A stretch of 64,000 nt of DNA from Sipunculus nudus (taxonomy: Eukaryota > Annelida > Sipuncula > Golfingiida > Sipunculidae): contig CM049309.1 of assembly GCA_026874595.1 (NCBI GenBank), positions 41,057,079 through 41,121,078 of the forward strand, written 5' to 3'. The position numbers and the translations under genes are program-made. Each line of letters opens with the position of its first letter. Positions within the stretch are counted from its first letter, which is position 1. A model generated the notes under the pieces. That model ran no database searches. It was not told the origin of the DNA and worked only from the letters and a program-made list of their open reading frames with translations. Shown here piece after piece: positions 27,061 through 40,900 of the stretch.

Positions 27061-28540
27061 TGACAAAATAGCCTTGCCATAAATTTTACAGCTCTGTAAC
27101 TTTATCTCACTCTTTGATGACCACTGTGCTTTTACATGTAAGGACACTTTTTTAAAATAATAGATATATGTACACAGAAAATAAAAAAAGAAACTAACAA
27201 TGTAGGCAGTAGAACGATAAACTGAAGATGAAATTTATTCTATTTTCCATTGTGGAGGAAATAAAAATCCATAAAGGTTTTGATCACAGCTTTGCCAATA
27301 TATGAGACCCACAGTTGCAATAAATATTCCTGTAATATAGATAACCCACTGGTCACTGGGACAGGTGCTGTGTGTAGGTTTTATGGTGTTTTACTGCAGT
27401 GTATACAAAGACAGTGAAAACAGATGCTTTAGCAGTATATGAGCTGGAGATCCTCTGTATATCATACATCCTTTTTTTTATAGTGAGGCTTAAGTAGGCT
27501 TTGAATGGTGTGATTTACCATAGCGCTGTACCCTGTCCTTAGCAGAGATGTGAAATTGTTCGAAACCATAGAAAATGATACTACGTTAGACCAGCTGCGG
27601 TGCAGTTATCCCATAGAAAACCTTAGGAAATTGCAGGGTAGGAAAACATGTCAAAATACTAGCTTGCTACATTTCAAAAATGGTAGACGTATATCACAGT
27701 ATTTCACAGGAAATGGAGGCAAACTGCAGGGCATCGCATTTGGCGAAGAGTGGTCGTAGACTGTCATAAATAAACCCAAGCAACAGAGCTGTTCCTATAT
27801 AAGGGAAACCTGAATTGCACAGAAAGTCCCATAAATTTGTTGTTTGTGAATGGATGTGATCTGTATTATCAGATAATGTAATTCTGTTATGATTCTTTAA
27901 ATTCCTTCAACTGTTTATTGGCAGTCATAGCAACTGCAGGTAATCATATTGTAGGAAAGAGCATAAAATCACATCCAAAATTTCTTTGGAGTGTCATGTT
28001 ACTCATGTATCATATAAATCATACATCGACAGATTTGTTTTCATATATCACCCTTGCTAAACCTGCTAGTCAAATGAAAGTACTATTAAATATCAAATAT
28101 TGCATTTACTTCTTGTTAATAAATTAATTATTGTTATAGGCTGGCTGATTATCTTGTGAAACTCAAAACTTTTCCATAGTACAGAATCAGTTAAATTAAT
28201 TAAATTAATTTAGGTACCTCGGAATATGTTTATCATATTTCATTGGCTATTTTACTGTTCACTGCCCAAGGATAGAAATAAATTTGTCATGCTTTACAAA
28301 GTTAAAAAAACAGCCAATCATGAGACCACAAGTAAATATCTGTTGAGAAGATGGAGTGTCTGTGGGAACAATATTTATCAGATAAATGCCCCCTAAGGAA
28401 AGTGGACTCTGCTGTTTCCTTGGAAAATGAACTGCCATGCCAATGTGTCAAGGCTGCTCAAGGTAGCACTTGGACCAGTTTGCACTGAATGCATAATAAA
28501 CCTTTATGACCTCAGGTATCAGTATTTTGGAGTTAATCAT
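27061..28540. other. No recognised gene
   Basis: A 69-codon frame at 27550-27759 has gene-like composition but no recognisable domain. Nothing else seen. Confidence 0.45.
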
Positions 28541-28544
28541 ACTA

Positions 28545-28825
28545 TAATTTACGGGAATCTTTTTGTTTGTTTGTCTGTCTGTCTGTCCGGATTCATTCGC
28601 ACGCTAGGGATCGCACGGTCATCAAACTTTGTGGGAGGGTGCATCTTGGTCCAGGGAAGAACGAGTTTATATTTTTTAGGCGTTTGGTCAAGAAATGGCC
28701 TCAAAATTGATAAAAATATTATGGGTTTAATACCTGCGCTGTGCCATGGCCATTCTCACATAGTGCGCCCACGTCGTCCTGAATCTCCTCTCGCTAACCA
28801 ATCAAATCAAACTTGACATAGTCTG
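28545..28825 (+). repeat. Probable dispersed repeat with (TTTG/TGTC)n tract
   Basis: A TTTGTTTGTCTGTCTGTCTG tract (28561-28590) is followed by GC-richer sequence (CGCACGCTAGGGATCGCACG, TTTGTGGGAGGGTGCATCTT). Composition and the tract near one end resemble the other elements in the window. Boundaries are not resolved and no second copy was found here. Confidence 0.35.
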
Positions 28826-29550
28826 CCAAACATTCACCACGCATCGGCCTTTTCTAAGCAGTCCGCTAGGTCAACACAAATGAATGTTGTTGTGGGTTGA
28901 CCGTGGGGACAAATTTACACCGGGAACATCTCACCACTGCCCATATCGGCAATTTTGGCAAAAGTGAATCATGTTGCGGGTTAATCATTAGTTGCGGAAC
29001 ATCTCACCCCTCGCCAAATTTGTGTCTGTGCATTTCAAACGCGCACGCCATGTCAGTGCTTACTCATAATTTAAGAAAAGTGTGGATGCAGGTACTGATA
29101 TCATATGGGTATATTCTAGTTGTTCTCAATCTGTTTAAAGCTGAACATACTTATGCATACATATACACATAAAACAAAATGAGGTTTTGTCCAAGTCTGA
29201 AATTCATTTGGCCACAAATACCAAATTTTTTAATTGATTTCCAGTTTATGAGCACAGTCTAAACCAGAATATTCACAAGTAAAATTTCCCACAGCATGAT
29301 GTCTGACTTTAATTATTTCCAGAAGTTTCATCATGTGCAGTCAGTGCATTGTACAGGTTAATAAATATCAATAAAATATTCTAATATTTGTTATTAAAGG
29401 ACATGCACATGCATATGTTACACCACTAATGACACATCATTTGAACTATTAAAATACGAATAAATTGATCACAGAAACCAGTGTTGTAAAGATATCATTA
29501 AAAAGAGAACTGTAGCAAGATCATAATAATTTTGTGTATTTATAGTAAAA

Positions 29551-29553
<3 letters not shown>
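28826..29553. other. No recognised gene
   Basis: Mixed composition. CGGGAACATCTCACCACTGC and GCGGAACATCTCACCCCTCG (about 28920 and 28995) suggest a short local duplication. Nothing else identified. Confidence 0.4.
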
Positions 29554-29617
<64 letters not shown>

Positions 29618-29627
29618 TATATATATT
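29554..29627. repeat. (TA)n microsatellite
   Basis: About 55 bases of TA, then a short interrupted continuation. Confidence 0.97.
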
Positions 29628-32567
29628 TACATATTTATAATACAAAGCCCTGTTTAACAAATCAGGCTAACTTAAACCAACTCCCAGGCACCACCCCCTT
29701 AAATATGAACACCCTACCATGACATCTTCAGTTTTGGTAACTTGTGTTGTGTCATGCTGAGTACTGTATTTATGATAAAATGATTGCTGGACCCTACCTC
29801 CCCTTCAGGATCAGCCCCATAATGTGTTAGCAGTCAAGCCAGCTTATCAGGCTACAGGTAGTTTTTATGTTAATGAGGAGCTAGTTACTGATGAGGGAAA
29901 AGTGAAAGTCTGTTATTTCTTGTTGCTGCTGCTGGTTGAAGCTGCCTCATCCTCTTGACTGATGTAACTGTGATAAATTTCAACACTAATGAACAAACAG
30001 TCATCTTTTATAAGACACCATCTTCAAACAGAACCCAGCATCCCCATGAGTGATAAGTCTGACCAGTAGATGACTGTTAATTTGAAATCTTTAATACTGC
30101 ATATAGGAATAACGTGATCACTTTGGTAACCAAAGACTTGGCAAAATCCCAGGTTTTTCCCTTATTTTTTATGATAATATTTTAATTTAAACGGAGAATG
30201 ATTAATGCTAGAACGGTTTGTATTCTCATCTGTCAAGGCATTTTATTCCCGACTTGATTTTCCGCAAATGTTCCCGATGGTGATAGAAAAAATGTCTATC
30301 GGCAGCGGAAGAGTGATAACCGATCCTCTTGAAGTAATTTATTGAAGTGCTAGGAATCTGAAAGGGCCCCATTAGCTGCCTGTGTTCTGACTATGTCATA
30401 ATTTTGTCTGGATGAATTTTCACAACTTTAATTAAAATTGTGTCAGGAACACCATTAAATCAGTTGTATGGCCAGTGACCATGAAAAGTTGATGGCCGAA
30501 ATCATGCAGTCATATTGATGTTAATAATTAGTGCAATGTTGCTAATTGGCTGGCATGCTCTGTGCTAATTAAAAAGCAAACAGTTGTTATTCAGACACTG
30601 TTCATGTTTCATACATGCTTTCATACCTGGTATTTTCTTGCCAGATAGATCAAATAAGGAAAACTATTACTTTTTATCTTCCAAGCTTTTGAAATAAGTC
30701 GAGAGATCAGATATTTGTTCACTGATATATGGTATTCTTGCATTTTGATTATGGTCCATTTTACAGTATAATTTATGGACATCTTTATATGTAAAGAGCT
30801 GTTGACTTGACATTAGCACGCACTCAAAGATGTAGCTCATGATGTAGGGCATTATGTGTTTGACATTGAATTTGGAGATAACGCCTCTCCCTGCTACTTC
30901 AGTGATCATTAAGGTGGTCGTGTTGTTCGGCCATCTTTTGTTCATCTCTGACACTCCCCGGATCATTGCTCATTTTGCAAGAGAATCTGGGATATCAGTT
31001 AACTCCACACCAGGACACGGACAATGGAAAACCAGGTGTAATATATGAAGATTAAAAAGTTTTGGGGTAATCCTGATTTTTATGGCATCTGTCATGGCAC
31101 TCTCCAAGCAGTATCTATTGATGCCAGCCTGGGTTTCACTCCATAACTCTAATGATGTGTGTGGAGGTGTCACATCCCTTCTGTGTCCAGACATGGTGAA
31201 TGGGGGATAGATGCATTACATAGGGGAAAAAGCACTGCTCTGAGCTGGTTTTATGGGGAGGCAGACGGCAGCCTGATACTTCATTTCTTGGTGTTGGGAG
31301 AATGTGGGACAAGTTTTGGTCGTCACGCATCAAGTATAAACTGAGCAATACTGTGTTGTCATTTAAATAACAGCATTGTCCCACCTTATAATCTCAAGTC
31401 TCATGCTGGGAAGGATGATTTGGTGTTCCATTCAGTTCTTTTTTTATACACATTCTGATTTGTTTCTTTTCAGTTTTGAAGTGTTATATGACATATACAT
31501 TATAATTCTTTCAAATCCAAACTTGGTTTCTATGTTAGACTGACTATGGGAGCCTTGTCATGTTATCATTGAATAAGAAAACTTTTACAATTTTTCCCCT
31601 GTTTAATTAGCATATTTGTAGTAGTCATTGGTAGTGAGTGACATTTATGGTATAAGTATGCCAGATTAAAGAGAAGAAGAGAAAAACCATGATAATTAAC
31701 TGTATGGTTGTTTATTTTTTTTGTTGAAAGGCACAATTTCCTAAACTTATCTTGACATTTATAGCTACATGCATGCAAGTTAAGATTGACTGTCACAGTT
31801 ATAGCTGATTAGCTAAGATTTAAAATAATTAAGAGTTGTGGAAGCCATGATTGATGCTGGCTTGCTGCTAGCTCATTTAAATGATCTATGCCAGCACTTG
31901 GTCAACTCCATCTGACTATATTCTGCCCCCAACAATTCCAGCAGAGAGCCAGATAATATGTATGTAAGTAACTATCGCAGTCTCTTTGTTCTCATCCGCT
32001 CTCATGGGTCCATCCGTTCTTTGAATACCATACTCTGCTGTCTGTAATTATTACACCTGAGCCATGGTTTTCATACCATGAGAATAATCCTTTGAGAGCA
32101 TTAGTGAGCTTCTATCAGCCTTTATCTATTCTCTGATTACACTCTATTAGAGGCCCTGTACGTGAGGAAACAAATTATCTGGGTATTAAGGATACCTTCA
32201 TGTCAGACATGAAAACACTCCATTACAAATATGGGTGTAACAAAGCATCAAAGAATCGATGCATTGAATTGCAAGCCCTCATTTAAATTGTAATTGATTA
32301 TTAGCCAAATCAATTATTATTTTCATATTTCATTTTGGATTCACCATTCCAAAATTGTCTGTAAGCCCTCAAATTTGACACAGCACTCCACAATGTCTGA
32401 GCTGTTTATCGCTCATTATCACTCTTAAATCTCCTTTGAGCATTTACTGGTGAATTACCACTGCCATTTGTGCAGCAACAAACAAAGGGAGAGCTGCATT
32501 TTTTTTTTTTTTTAATTTACAAAATTAAAAAAAAAATTCTAACATCCATTTTCGTTAAAGTGCTTTA
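29628..32567. other. No recognised gene; possible conserved noncoding stretch
   Basis: 30180-30600 is free of long frames and rich in homeodomain-type words (TTAATAATTAGTGC, TGCTAATTGGCTGG, GTGCTAATTAAAAAG), which could be regulatory. 30850-31390 has short frames on both strands without domains. Confidence 0.35.
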
Positions 32568-32980
32568 TTGTCCCCCCACTTCTGAGGAAGCAGGGTACAT
32601 TGATTTTGGTTTTCCTATCTGTCCATCTGTCTGTTTGTCCATTCATTAGATTTTTGTTTCCGTGCGATAACTTTCCTAAATATTATCTGATTTCATTCAG
32701 TTTTGGGTCACTGATTGCTTTCTTGCATACCTCGGTTGGGATTGGTTTTGGAGTGTCTGTCTGAAATGTGTAATCACCAGCTCCAAAACAATGAAAATTT
32801 TCCCATATGTTCCTAGTTTACAAAAAAATTATGACATGTGGAGACATCTCCAGGTGACAGTGAAAACTAACACACAGGTACTATGACATGTGGAGACATC
32901 TTCAGGGGAAAATAAAAACTAAAACATATTGACAAGGAAACCATGAAGATCATATGAAGCTAAAATAACATGAGGCGGAA
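32568..32980 (+). mobile_element. ~0.41-kb dispersed element, copy 1 (TTGTCCCC end)
   Basis: It begins TTGTCCCCCCACTTCTGAGG, then has a CTGTCCATCTGTCTGTTTGTCC tract, GTGCGATAACTTTCCTAAAT, GGTTGGGATTGGTTTTGGAG and ATGACATGTGGAGACATC. It is alignable along its length with 50730-51164. The right end is degraded. Confidence 0.75.
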
Positions 32981-34061
32981 TATGCTTGCTTTTAAAAGGT
33001 CTGAAACTTAATACTTAAGTAAGAATTGAATTTAGAATTGAATTGAAGGTAAAGAATCAAAAATTGAATTGATTCTAAAGGCCCTCACAATTCACATGCT
33101 TAAAAGGAATACTCAAAACATTGAATTGTATGAACATTCCTAGTTTTTTCCTGGAGGATGTAGAATAAAAGACATCATCTAGTGTCATGCCAGTTACAAA
33201 ATGTATCAAGAAAGAGTAAATTGCAACTGTCACTTTCCACTTTGAGTGATCAGTCAGGGGAGAAGGTCCCAGTACTTGATAGACTCATAAATCTTTCATA
33301 TATTATGCATGATTGACAGGCCCCTCAGTGGTGTTTGATTACCACATACCTCCCCAGATGATCTGAATGGGTTAACAAACAAGACTCCATAATGACGAGT
33401 GGATGCAGACATTGGAAATGTAATGAAACTGCTACTGTAGCTCTCACAGGTGCCCACGCATCAGTTTACCTTCAGAATCAGCCAGGCTTTGGCTTAATTC
33501 AAGTATAACAGTACTTGTTTACTGTGGTAGGGAGGTTAAAGTCCCAAGTGTGCCAGGTTGCTGATTTTCCTCGTGGACATTAGATATTGGGTATTATTTC
33601 ATCCTATGGTAATTTTAAAGCAGTCTGTTGGGATCTTCTGGGAAAATGCACATTTGATTAATCCTGAATATTTTTTATATGAATCATTATATGTAGCAGA
33701 TAATATGGCTTGAATTTCAATGATAAAATTGCCAAGTCTGAGTGCTTAGGTTCAGTAGCAATGTTTCATCAGTAATTGACCTTTGTGACATCATCTTTAC
33801 TTCTTTTAAATAAATTGCAAATGCTTCATGTTGTGTCAGGTCATATTGGCATTCTATTCATTGTGATTCTTACCAAATTCGGTGATGCTGTCATCTGTGG
33901 GTTTCTGTATGTGTGACTGTTAGTAGGTTTGTAAGTCATCTGGTTCACAAAACTAGCCATGTCCTTATGCTTGGAAGAGCCAAAGAATGTTAGTAGTCCA
34001 GTAGTTACAAAGGACTTACCACAAGAGGAACTTGGGTAAGAATCCCTTTACAATCAGCTAA
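32981..34061. other. No recognised gene
   Basis: Contains one exact TGATTGACAG (33310-33319), a PBX-MEIS/PREP-type decamer. 33990-34055, together with 34400-34460 on the other side of the MITE, may be an old tRNA-derived repeat (GGGTGCGATTCCC resembles a B box) split by the MITE. Confidence 0.35.
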
Positions 34062-34369
34062 GGCCAAAAAAACAATAAAAGGTATGGTTCTCAGGCACCG
34101 CCTGCGTCAGTTTTAACCCCCCGGCATCAAACATTTTGATTTTGATTTTCATCTTTCAAGAAGATGAAATAATACAATTTTGATACGATTTCCTTTGTTA
34201 TGTAGTGCTTTTACCTGTTTAGCAAAAGAACCCTGTTATTTTCAAGCTTTTTTCCTGATCATATGACATTTTTATCAAAACATACAAAAAAAGGTCAAAT
34301 ATAAAATACCGCCCGCCTGCAATTTCTGAAAAAAAGTGGCTGAGAACCATACCTTTTTATTTTTTGGCC
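34062..34369. mobile_element. Harbinger-like MITE, copy 1, with TAA target duplication
   Basis: 308 bp. The ends are inverted: GGCCAAAAAAACAATAAAAG then GTATGGTTCTCAGGCACC on the left, and GGTTCTCAG, AAAAAGG and GGCC read in reverse on the right. TAA flanks both sides (34059-34061 and 34370-34372), the 3-bp type of target duplication made by PIF/Harbinger transposases. No transposase. It ends 421 bp before exon a. Confidence 0.8.
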
Positions 34370-34790
34370 TAATATAAATTTTTTAAACTTTCAAGAATGT
34401 AAGAATAACAGACGATAGCAATCAGAAAGTCATGGGTGCGATTCCCATGAGGAATTCATGTTTATTCACATTTCAAGAAATGTGGTAAACTGTTACAAGT
34501 GCTCCGTTCAAGTGCAGTGTTATAGAACTATATTAGCTCCCATCTCACATCTGTTTATCATTTCAAAAAGGCCTTTAGTGCATATTAAACATTGTTGGAA
34601 ACAATAGCCTGTCTGTAGGAATTCTGGGATATCAGAATTACAATCCAGTCATCATTTTGATCAGCAGAATTTCACAACCTGTGACAAACCATGCTTTTGG
34701 TTTCTCTCACCATTTAACTGAATATATTAACATTATGGTGTTATGGCTAATAAACTTATCTTATTTAAAACCTCATTTTTTTCTTTTCAG

Positions 34791-34987
34791 AGAAATTGTT
34801 GAAAACTTACAGCGAGCTCAATGGCCAGCTACATCTGGTTCAGATCGAACGGGGAAGCAATGGGCTGGGTATCAGCCTTGCGGGTAACAGAGACCTAGGC
34901 CAAATGAGTGTCTTCGTAGTGGGTATACACCCAGACAGCCCCACAGCTAAGGATGGCCGTATCCACATCGGGGACCAATTGTTAGAG
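34791..34987 (+). CDS. MPDZ: MPDZ-like exon a: first half of PDZ8-equivalent
   Basis: The acceptor follows a T-rich tract ending TTTTCAG and the donor is GAG/gtaggc. The exon starts with the last two bases of a split codon and ends in phase 0. It encodes [12 protein letters not shown], then the PDZ start [19 protein letters not shown], and ends GDQLLE. The helical leader before the domain and the '[19 protein letters not shown]' stretch match the MPDZ PDZ8/PATJ PDZ7 type. The exon supplies the GLGI binding loop and strands B to D. The partner exon upstream was not found. Confidence 0.93.
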
Positions 34988-37900
34988 GTAGGCGTCTCTG
35001 AACTGGTATTTCAAAGCGGTAATGGTTCCATTTTCAGCCAGTTTCACTGTGGATGCATGTCTTGATTTGCATCATTGGACTTTTTATTAAAGAATGATAT
35101 TCATAAGCCATCCTAACTTACCTAGTCTGGAAGGGCAGCACAAAAATGACATTTAAAGGTGATATTATAAAATAGCTAGAAATTCACTGAAATCCATTTT
35201 GTATTTGACAGTGATACACTCAACTTTTGTCATGCCACTCATGTATAGTCATGCCTTGGAAATGTCTGGTTTTGGTCTTGAACTGTCAGGAATGATGTCC
35301 TAAGGGGGATAATTTCCCATATTTTCTCATAAATCCTGAGAAATATGACATTTTTGGGCAAAGGGGCTGTTGCAGCACCATTCACCAGGAACTATGTGAA
35401 AAGGCAATAATGGGTAACATGCTAGTGCTACATAAATTGACAAACTTTCCAGTCTTCTTGTGCCTCAGAATCACGTTTCTGCTGCAGCTTTTTCCATGTT
35501 TACACAGAACATCCATGCACATTAATTCTCCTCAGCAAAACAGACTGAGTCATAATAGAGAAAGATTCAGTAGAAATAATATCAATGCCATACAGATAAC
35601 TTCCCCTTCGTGAATATCACAAATTTGAGACCCTGGCGAACAAAAAGGCAACCACAGTATTCGTAACGTCCTGAGGCCGCTGTCACTTCACAGTTTGACT
35701 GATGGATCAGAAAGGTACATGTATTTATTCTTAGAGAACTGACACCAGCTGACTGAGATCTCTTGAGAATAATCACGGTATATGGGAGATATTGATGTAG
35801 TAAGTGAGCTCTGAGAGGGCCTCTGGTGCCCCCTGCCATGCCTTTAACAAGAACACATGAGTCTGGGTTTGTTGAGGTATGACCTGGACACATTTTATTG
35901 TTATCAGTACAAGTCCATAATACAGGCCTGCAAGCACTGGATTCTTTGTAAAAATGACTTTATTTTACCTTTTTTCGAGAAATTATTGACTCCGTACATA
36001 GTTTTTTAAGTCTTAGACTAAACTTTGTTTATGGTGTTATTAACTCAAAAACCCAAAGGGAAATATGTCTTGATGTTTTGTTTATCAGTGGTAATTCCAC
36101 AATAAAGGAAGAAGTATCAATTACTTTACTTAAAGGAAAATACCCTAAATCTGATGAGAGAAATTAAGCCCTTCCTACATGCAAGATAGACAAAATTTGA
36201 AAAAAAAATTAAATGAATTATTTTCAAAATGGCAACTTTGTGGCATTTTAAATATAGCATATTATGCAGTATAATGATTTGTGTTTGCTTAAATAATGTA
36301 ATGTCCATTGCTGAAACAAAAAGAGAACCAATCATGTTAATCTGCCTACTTGACCATCCACAGTAGATGATGAAAAATTATACAGCAAAGTACAGTTTAG
36401 AAGAGAACAAACAATGAACTCTGGTTTTGTTATTTGTAACACAGGAAGGATCTGTTGTGTCTGATATGATGCATGTAAGAAGCTCTGTGAGATGAAAGTG
36501 TTATGAAAAAATTATACCACACAACAGGGTAACACTACACGTCTTCCTCAAACTGTTCTTTTTTCGATAAAACCTACGTGGGAAAGCAAGATAAAGTTGT
36601 TTATGTGTCATATTAAGCATGGTTATACATGAGGCTCAAACATGAAGGAAGGCGCCCTGTGAGATAAGGAGACACTGCCGTAACCTTATGGATAGTGAGA
36701 GGAAATATTTCATGTACAAGGACAGGGCCAGCCCTGCACAATGAGATCCCAACATGCGGAGCTGAAAGCACGGACCATGCACCAGGCTGGTGTTCTATTG
36801 GCAGTGACACCGGGCTGATATAGTTGACCCGTGGGGGCATCTGGGATATTGAATTCCGGGGCATGGATAAAGCTTATTTTATTGGAAGGCCACCAGGGCT
36901 TACCAATGGTGTGCCTGGTAACCAAGAAATGCATACAGCAAATTTACCTAATGACCAGCACATTTACTATACAGGTGATCGAGGAAGATTTGCCGTGGGC
37001 TACAACCTCCCTGCTTATGGCAAGATGAAATAATATACTTGAGGCTTAAAATTCGGCCCACTCCATCACAGTATCTGCAGGGAACTTGAGTCTGTTAATG
37101 GGACTTTTTTGGCCTATTTCATTTCTTTTTATGGTTATTGATTGATCCTAGTGGTTAGAAGTGGCCATGCTCAGACCTGTTAAACCCTGGATCCACCAAC
37201 GATATCCACAGATTGACTTGTGCCTGTCAGGGGGCCCGTGTATCCCAGATTCACCATGTTAGGTTTTGCGCTTACATTGAAGGCCTGAAAAATGATACTG
37301 CCATGGTTTATTTGTCTCGTGGGGGCAGCGACGCTTCGCTTCCTTCTTCTTCGTTATTTGCCATTACGAATGGTAAAAGATGGACTCCGGAGCTCCTGTG
37401 GCGCCTCCTATTATGGGGCTTATTTGCCCCCGCTCCGTCTGTCTGTGTTTACTGTAAATCATGGGTTACCTTAATTCCAGCTGATTGTCTGCAACAGCAC
37501 AACTCAAGTAACACAGCATTAGGTTTTTTTCTGCAGATGTGCCAGTGTAAATTTCCAGGGTACTTGTTGCTTCATTTCAAGCTTAATTTGAGGGATATTG
37601 AACCAAGCAAGGCACATGATAGCAGTTGTCCTAACTAATGAATGCCTTATACAAATTGAACTCTTGTGTGTCTGAAAGAAAAAATCTCAAGAAATACATT
37701 TTCTTATTATGTGCCTTCATGTGCTCGTCTAAGCTTTGGATCAACCCCTGCCTTGTCAGATTTCTCCTCCCCCTCCCCCCCCCCCCCCCCCCCCCAAAAC
37801 CCTTTCCATATATTTCTCCTTGTCTTGCCTCTTTCTGTCTGTGTCTAGAGCCTTTTTTCATCTCTTCCTTTGTTCATATGTCTATCTATCCAACCATCTC

Positions 37901-40900
37901 TCCTCTCTCAAAAATGTTAATCCAGTACAAAAACTTACAGCCATGATAAGGGGAAGGTTGTGAAACAGGGGTGAGGTACAACTGAACACTGTGATGGTTC
38001 ATAATATAAAAAACAGGTGGAGAGGGGTTTTGTTTTATCCTTGGTTATTTGGTTTGTCTGGCAGCAAACTTATGCAAAAAATACTGAACAGATTTGTTAT
38101 AACATGTAAAGAAGGGTTAGGATCATACCCAGTGAACAAAATCTAATAAATTTTGATCTTAATCATAATTGTATATTTTGTTTTAATTCAAAGGCCCAAC
38201 TTTCTTTGTGACACATGGCTATTTCTTTTGTCCCCCTGAGACCCAGAGCCATTGTTATAGAGCTCACTGGTCAGTGAATAAAGTTGTTGCACTATGACAA
38301 ACATTTCCTGTGTTGCTGGTAGTTTGGTTGAGGTCCTGGTGGAGGTCATGGTGGTCTCTGACCACCTTTTTTGTATAACATGTACTGGTAGAATGCAGCT
38401 CCTTTAAACATGGGTGTCAGTTCTAGTTGAGCTCTTTGAAATTCATATTAAATGTGCTGGAGTTCTGTTTCCGGGACATCTTGGACAAATGTACAGCTCA
38501 GACAGGGTGCCTGCGTGTCTATTTGCTGGCATGGACAGGTATCTTGTAGCTGCAGGAACTGGCAGACCTGGCGAGACTGTACATGTCTTAATTAGACTGT
38601 GTCTGACACACGGTTACCTGTTAATGTCAGCTGGACAGGACCATTTTTACAAATGAATATTTCAATAGAAACACTGTGCTTTCAAGTGTTTGCTTCTCCT
38701 GCTGTCTCATCCACTGGATGTACCATTAACGTAATGATACTGAAATCCCAATTAAAATGCATATCATACAAATATTAACAAAATACATGAGAAGATTTGA
38801 GTGGTATTTGATAAACCTCTTATAAGCTTACCTTATTTGGCATTTGATTAATCACTTTAAAACCAGATTTATTCAGAAAATTGAAATGTATTTGGGTATT
38901 TTATAAAACATTAAAAAAATAACCTTATTTGGAATACTTGGATATACTTAAATGCTTGTTTTTAGTGTTGACAAATGAAACACATTGCAGAAGAAAAGAG
39001 GTTTCTCAGTGAATACCAGACACAAGTTTTAGGGCTGAGAGGAGTACTTAGGTACTCAAGTCAGGGTAATTCTTAATGAGTACTTGAGTCACAAGGGGCT
39101 TAAACGATGCCAGTTAATTAAGAGATGTGGCAATTTGTTTCCTTTTCTACATTAAGAGACTTAAAATACTTGCTTTTTTGCCATAATTTAAGCCATCTCC
39201 AAGTCAAATTTATAAATACATATTTTGCCTCATTGAATATGTGTATTTATAACTTTGCAGTGTTGCCATGGCAACAAGTATTCAACTCAGGGTTTGGTAA
39301 TGCCTATCACATGCTTTGGTCCAAATTTAATTTTGGAACCTATTTCAGCCCTGGTGGTTATTGTGATTATGGAACATGATGAAATTTAGCAGTATAAGAA
39401 AAACGATGTAAATGTAAAAAAAAAAAAAAGCCAGCCACAGTGTAATATCCTTGTGTCATGTCATACTGATGTGCTTGTCCTCGGCAAAATTACCATTCTG
39501 TTTTATCAGAAGCAGAATAACTTACCGTTACCTCATTTCTTATTCCAGTCAACGTCCGACCCAGCTGACCTTACGGGAACCCTCTAATTCAATAAGCGTG
39601 CAAGGAAACCTTTAAATTAATAAATCAATCTATCTGCAGGCCGTCTTGCTTCTCATGTATTTGGAATGATTGACAGCTCGGGAGTAGTCAGTGTGTATGC
39701 CTAAACATCTTCCAAAATTAGATATTTCAGGTTACTGATATTTAAGAAATTTGAAGATTAATGGGTGTTATTATCATATCTCTACTGATTTCTGCATCAA
39801 TTTCCTGCATGATTATATGTCTTAATTAAGGGGCTACTGATCTGCAGTGTCAGGGAGCAGTCTGTTTTGAAGAAAATATGATGGGAAAAACAAGAAAATG
39901 TAATCAATAATGGTGCTAGTCTTCTGAAATAACACAATAAAAAAAATCAGCTTTGCTTGAAATCAGAAAAGCCATGTTTTTGAAAATTCCAGACATAGGA
40001 AATTCTGTGTGCTAGCATGTGCCCTTTTAATCAAGAAATGGGATGTTATATGGGAACACAGCATGATATGAACTGCTGAGCTTAACAGTATAAGAACTGC
40101 TAACAGTAAAGCTTGCCTGTTAATGTCACAAGACTACCCTTCTCAGACATATTGTTTGCTGTATGACTATTCTTACAGCCATCGTCTTGCTTTATTAGAC
40201 ACCAGAGCGAAGCTGATAATCCCCTGGTGGCCCCATTTGCTCTCCAATAATCAAACTTCCCTGCGATGACTCCATTTGTGCTCCTCAAGAAGCCCCAGCT
40301 TCCATATGTGATAACTCACTAGTTGTTTTCCATTGCTAACTGTCACTCTGGTTTTGAGGTATGGGAGCACTCTAATTGTTGGTGGTCTTGCTCCATTCTC
40401 AGCGAAATGTCATCAGTTCATTAATTTGCTGTTCCAGCACCTGATAGTGTTTTTCTTTTATTCCATACTTCATTTTTCCATCACATCATATTGGTTTCTA
40501 TGATAAACCTTAATAGAACAAGTGGACATTCCATGATGTTATGTCACTGCAGCTTGAAACCAAGGTCTAACTTCAACATTTTAATCCATTTAATATCCTA
40601 AACATATTATCACTGGAAATACAAAATCCTGGTACTTCAGGTAAGCTCCTGAAATGATTACCTGTTACCTGCACTTTTTTTACCTTTTTATTAGAAAAAC
40701 TAATTTTTGTTCCATAATATTGCTAACCTCACCAGTTCATCATAAGATAATTATGTCTAAAAAACAAAATGACAAAACAGAAGGTTTTTTTTTTTTTTAA
40801 TTTTGACAATTATCAAACTGCAGTTGAAGGGAACATGGAGGTTTATTTACACTTCCTAAAATTAGGTCACTCTGGTGTCCTAATTTGTACAAGTAATGAT

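Noticed and set aside
28427-28816. 129-codon frame as a protein gene
   Set aside because: It includes a TTTG/TGTC microsatellite (CLSVCLSG) and looks like a dispersed repeat. No domain.
31943-31964. Micro-exon CAGAGAGCCAGATAATATGT.. before gtaagt
   Set aside because: The phase needed to join exon a gives an in-frame TAA, and there is no family similarity.
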